NCBI GenBank assembly: GCA_965149945.1
Contig: CBCTTQ010000002.1
Span: 101,310 to 165,309 of the forward strand
Direction of reading: 5' to 3'
Length of the DNA stretch: 64,000 nt
Source of the DNA: JAHZFN01 sp965149945
GTDB taxonomy: Bacteria > Bacillota > Dehalobacteriia > UBA4068 > UBA4997
This document shows, in pieces, positions 62,783 through 64,000 of this stretch (its first letter is position 1; the number at the start of each line of letters is the position of its first letter). The notes beneath the pieces were generated by a model, which was not told where the DNA came from, ran no database searches, and was given only the letters and a program-made list of their open reading frames with translations. Position numbers and translations under genes: made by a program.

Positions 62783-64000
62783 CTATCCCAAACTATCTAC
62801 CGTTCCCATAAAGAGGGGGACATTCTCGTCTCTGTCCAACAGCAGGTAAACAAAAGGACGGTTCAGCCGGACTTCTTTCGTTTCCTGTTCAAGAGGCACT
62901 GCGCTGGCCTCCATCATTTCCACCGCAGTCGCCGCGGCGGCTTCCGTGCCGTTTTCATCCACAGAGATTTTCGCTTTATGCAGCACCGCGCTGATATACA
63001 GAGAATTTTCCTCTGCTGTCGTTCCCATTTGCGAGAAGTCCGCTTCCTCGCCAAAGGCGCTTTCCATGCCCAGAGCGCCCAACAACGCGCTCAGTTCCAC
63101 TTCATATTCATTTTTAAACTTGGGCAAAGCTGCATCTACCAGGTATTCCTCTGTAGCCGTAGCCAAAACAGACGCCAGTCCGCCTTCAGTCAGTGTTTCC
63201 AGGTATTCTGCCAAAGTCTGTCCTTCTTTAGGCAGAAGACCGACAAAAGCATAGCGGCTGCCGCCGGCATAAGGCTTCATAAATCCCACCGCGTGTTCAT
63301 CTTCCAAATAAATGGACTCCGTAGAAGTCAGAAAATCAGCTTGCTGTTCTTCTCCCATCGCTGTAGTAAAGATATCTCTTTCAATCTGATTTTCCGTATA
63401 AGGTTCTGTCCACGAAGCATCCAACGCTAAAGCGTTGATCAAATACATCACCGCGTCAACAGGAATTTCCGACAGCATATTCTGAATCAAGCCATTGGTT
63501 TCTTCCTGCACCCATTGGTTGATTTCATCAAGAACAGCGCCATCGGCAAACTCTCGTTCAAAAACCTGAGCGCTTTCGGCTTCCCGCACTGTCTGCACAA
63601 ACTCCGGATTCACCACAAAGGATCCCGTACCATCGGTATTCAACCAGAGGGAATTGGCCAAATTCATCTTAAACCTCTCCGAAGTCTGCAATCCCGCCGT
63701 ATACTCTTTCAAAAAAGCATTCAATTGATCCAACGACAGACCCAACACGGTTTCCATTTCTGTCAGTGTTTCTGCCGCCGCGCCGTTGGCACTCATCCCT
63801 ACGGCATACATGACAGAAAGAGGAGATACCACAAGGTTGTTTTCACCCTCCTCTTGATAAGTTTGACGCAACAAATTAACACCCAGCCGCTGCACGGCAG
63901 AACCGCCGTCCCGCACCTCGGTCAGGTCGGCCGCCAGCGTCTCATTGACAGGGGCGTTAGGCCGCGACTCTGTCTCTGCGGTGTCTTCCCCGCAAGCAAC
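62783..64000 (-). CDS. Serpin, probable lipoprotein (5' end outside window)
   Basis: The frame is open from the stop at 62783 to the window edge, giving 405 residues. The serpin fold is clear: VVSPLSVMYAVGMSANGAAAETLTEM at the start, NSLWLNTDG, YLINALALDASW, and at the end the inhibitory hinge GTEAAAATAVEM, then the reactive loop and RPFVYLLLD. The first visible residues are VACGED, which fits the end of a lipobox with cysteine at the third codon, followed by an acidic linker. A membrane-tethered extracellular protease inhibitor is inferred. Aligning by the hinge puts an Ala-Ser bond at P1-P1', suggesting elastase-like targets; the loop is about 6 residues longer than in alpha-1-antitrypsin. 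Confidence 0.9.
   Translation of the reverse strand, partial: VACGEDTAETESRPNAPVNETLAADLTEVRDGGSAVQRLGVNLLRQTYQEEGENNLVVSPLSVMYAVGMSANGAAAETLTEMETVLGLSLDQLNAFLKEYTAGLQTSERFKMNLANSLWLNTDGTGSFVVNPEFVQTVREAESAQVFEREFADGAVLDEINQWVQEETNGLIQNMLSEIPVDAVMYLINALALDASWTEPYTENQIERDIFTTAMGEEQQADFLTSTESIYLEDEHAVGFMKPYAGGSRYAFVGLLPKEGQTLAEYLETLTEGGLASVLATATEEYLVDAALPKFKNEYEVELSALLGALGMESAFGEEADFSQMGTTAEENSLYISAVLHKAKISVDENGTEAAAATAVEMMEASAVPLEQETKEVRLNRPFVYLLLDRDENVPLFMGTVDSLG

Noticed and set aside
62648..63430. 260-codon plus-strand frame over the serpin
   Set aside because: Antisense to a clear serpin; basic Phe/Arg-rich shadow.
1..64000. tRNA, rRNA, CRISPR, IS element or prophage
   Set aside because: No tRNA TpsiC-like arms, spaced repeats, transposase or phage genes were recognised on either strand.

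Overview
The window reads as core chromosome of a low-to-mid GC Bacillota. Support comes from CodY, RemA, a T-box leader, AGGAGG-type ribosome binding sites, frequent TTG starts, a SpoVD-type PBP with PASTA domains and a meso-diaminopimelate-type MurE. Obligate anaerobic metabolism is suggested by pyruvate:ferredoxin oxidoreductase, a flavodiiron protein and a superoxide reductase. The gene content would fit a Negativicutes (Acidaminococcaceae-like) or neighbouring clostridial genome, but no single marker in the window proves this. I see no tRNA or rRNA gene, CRISPR array, insertion sequence or prophage.

Layout. 1-5.2 kb (+): tail of an acyl-CoA synthetase, ilvE and nifJ. 5.3-14.6 kb: a PLP-dependent YnbB-type lyase, glpK on the other strand, a decayed small ORF, then the mutS-mutL-miaA-hfq repair and RNA operon. 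14.8-20.3 kb: a TtcA-TudS fusion protein, a secreted SLH protein, an MFS transporter and a ClC protein. 20.5-24.1 kb: an oxygen-defence module made of a superoxide reductase fused to a BFD-like [2Fe-2S] domain and a four-domain flavodiiron protein. It stands divergent from a Crp/Fnr-type regulator and a 60-residue membrane protein. 24.1-29.0 kb (-): yicC, mihF, remA, gmk, rpoZ, coaBC, metK. 29.2-34.1 kb: rqcH, degV, a lysophospholipase-like hydrolase, pyrF and a 6S RNA gene. 34.3-37.8 kb (-): hisS-aspS behind a T-box leader. 37.9-42.9 kb (-): a DUF2284 protein, a relA-dtd-MBL operon, and codY with CodY-box-like sites upstream. 43.2-59.2 kb (-): the division and cell wall cluster mraZ-rsmH-ftsL-spoVD-murE-mraY-murD-ftsW-murG-murC-murB-ftsQ-ftsZ, with a recognisable MraZ operator. 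It lacks murF and ftsA at their usual places. 59.7-64 kb (-): small export protein, M20 amidohydrolase, TPR membrane protein, and a serpin that appears to be a lipoprotein cut by the window end.

Most informative observations: the fusion of a tRNA-thiolation-type domain with a DUF523/TudS desulfidase-type domain; the SOR-BFD fusion next to an elaborate flavodiiron protein; the 6S RNA wedged between aspS and pyrF; the missing murF; the actinobacterial-type mIHF beside remA and gmk; the CodY-box cluster at codY; a terminator-like hairpin in the relA leader; and the lipoprotein serpin. All functional assignments rest on motif and family recognition by eye; no database search was run.
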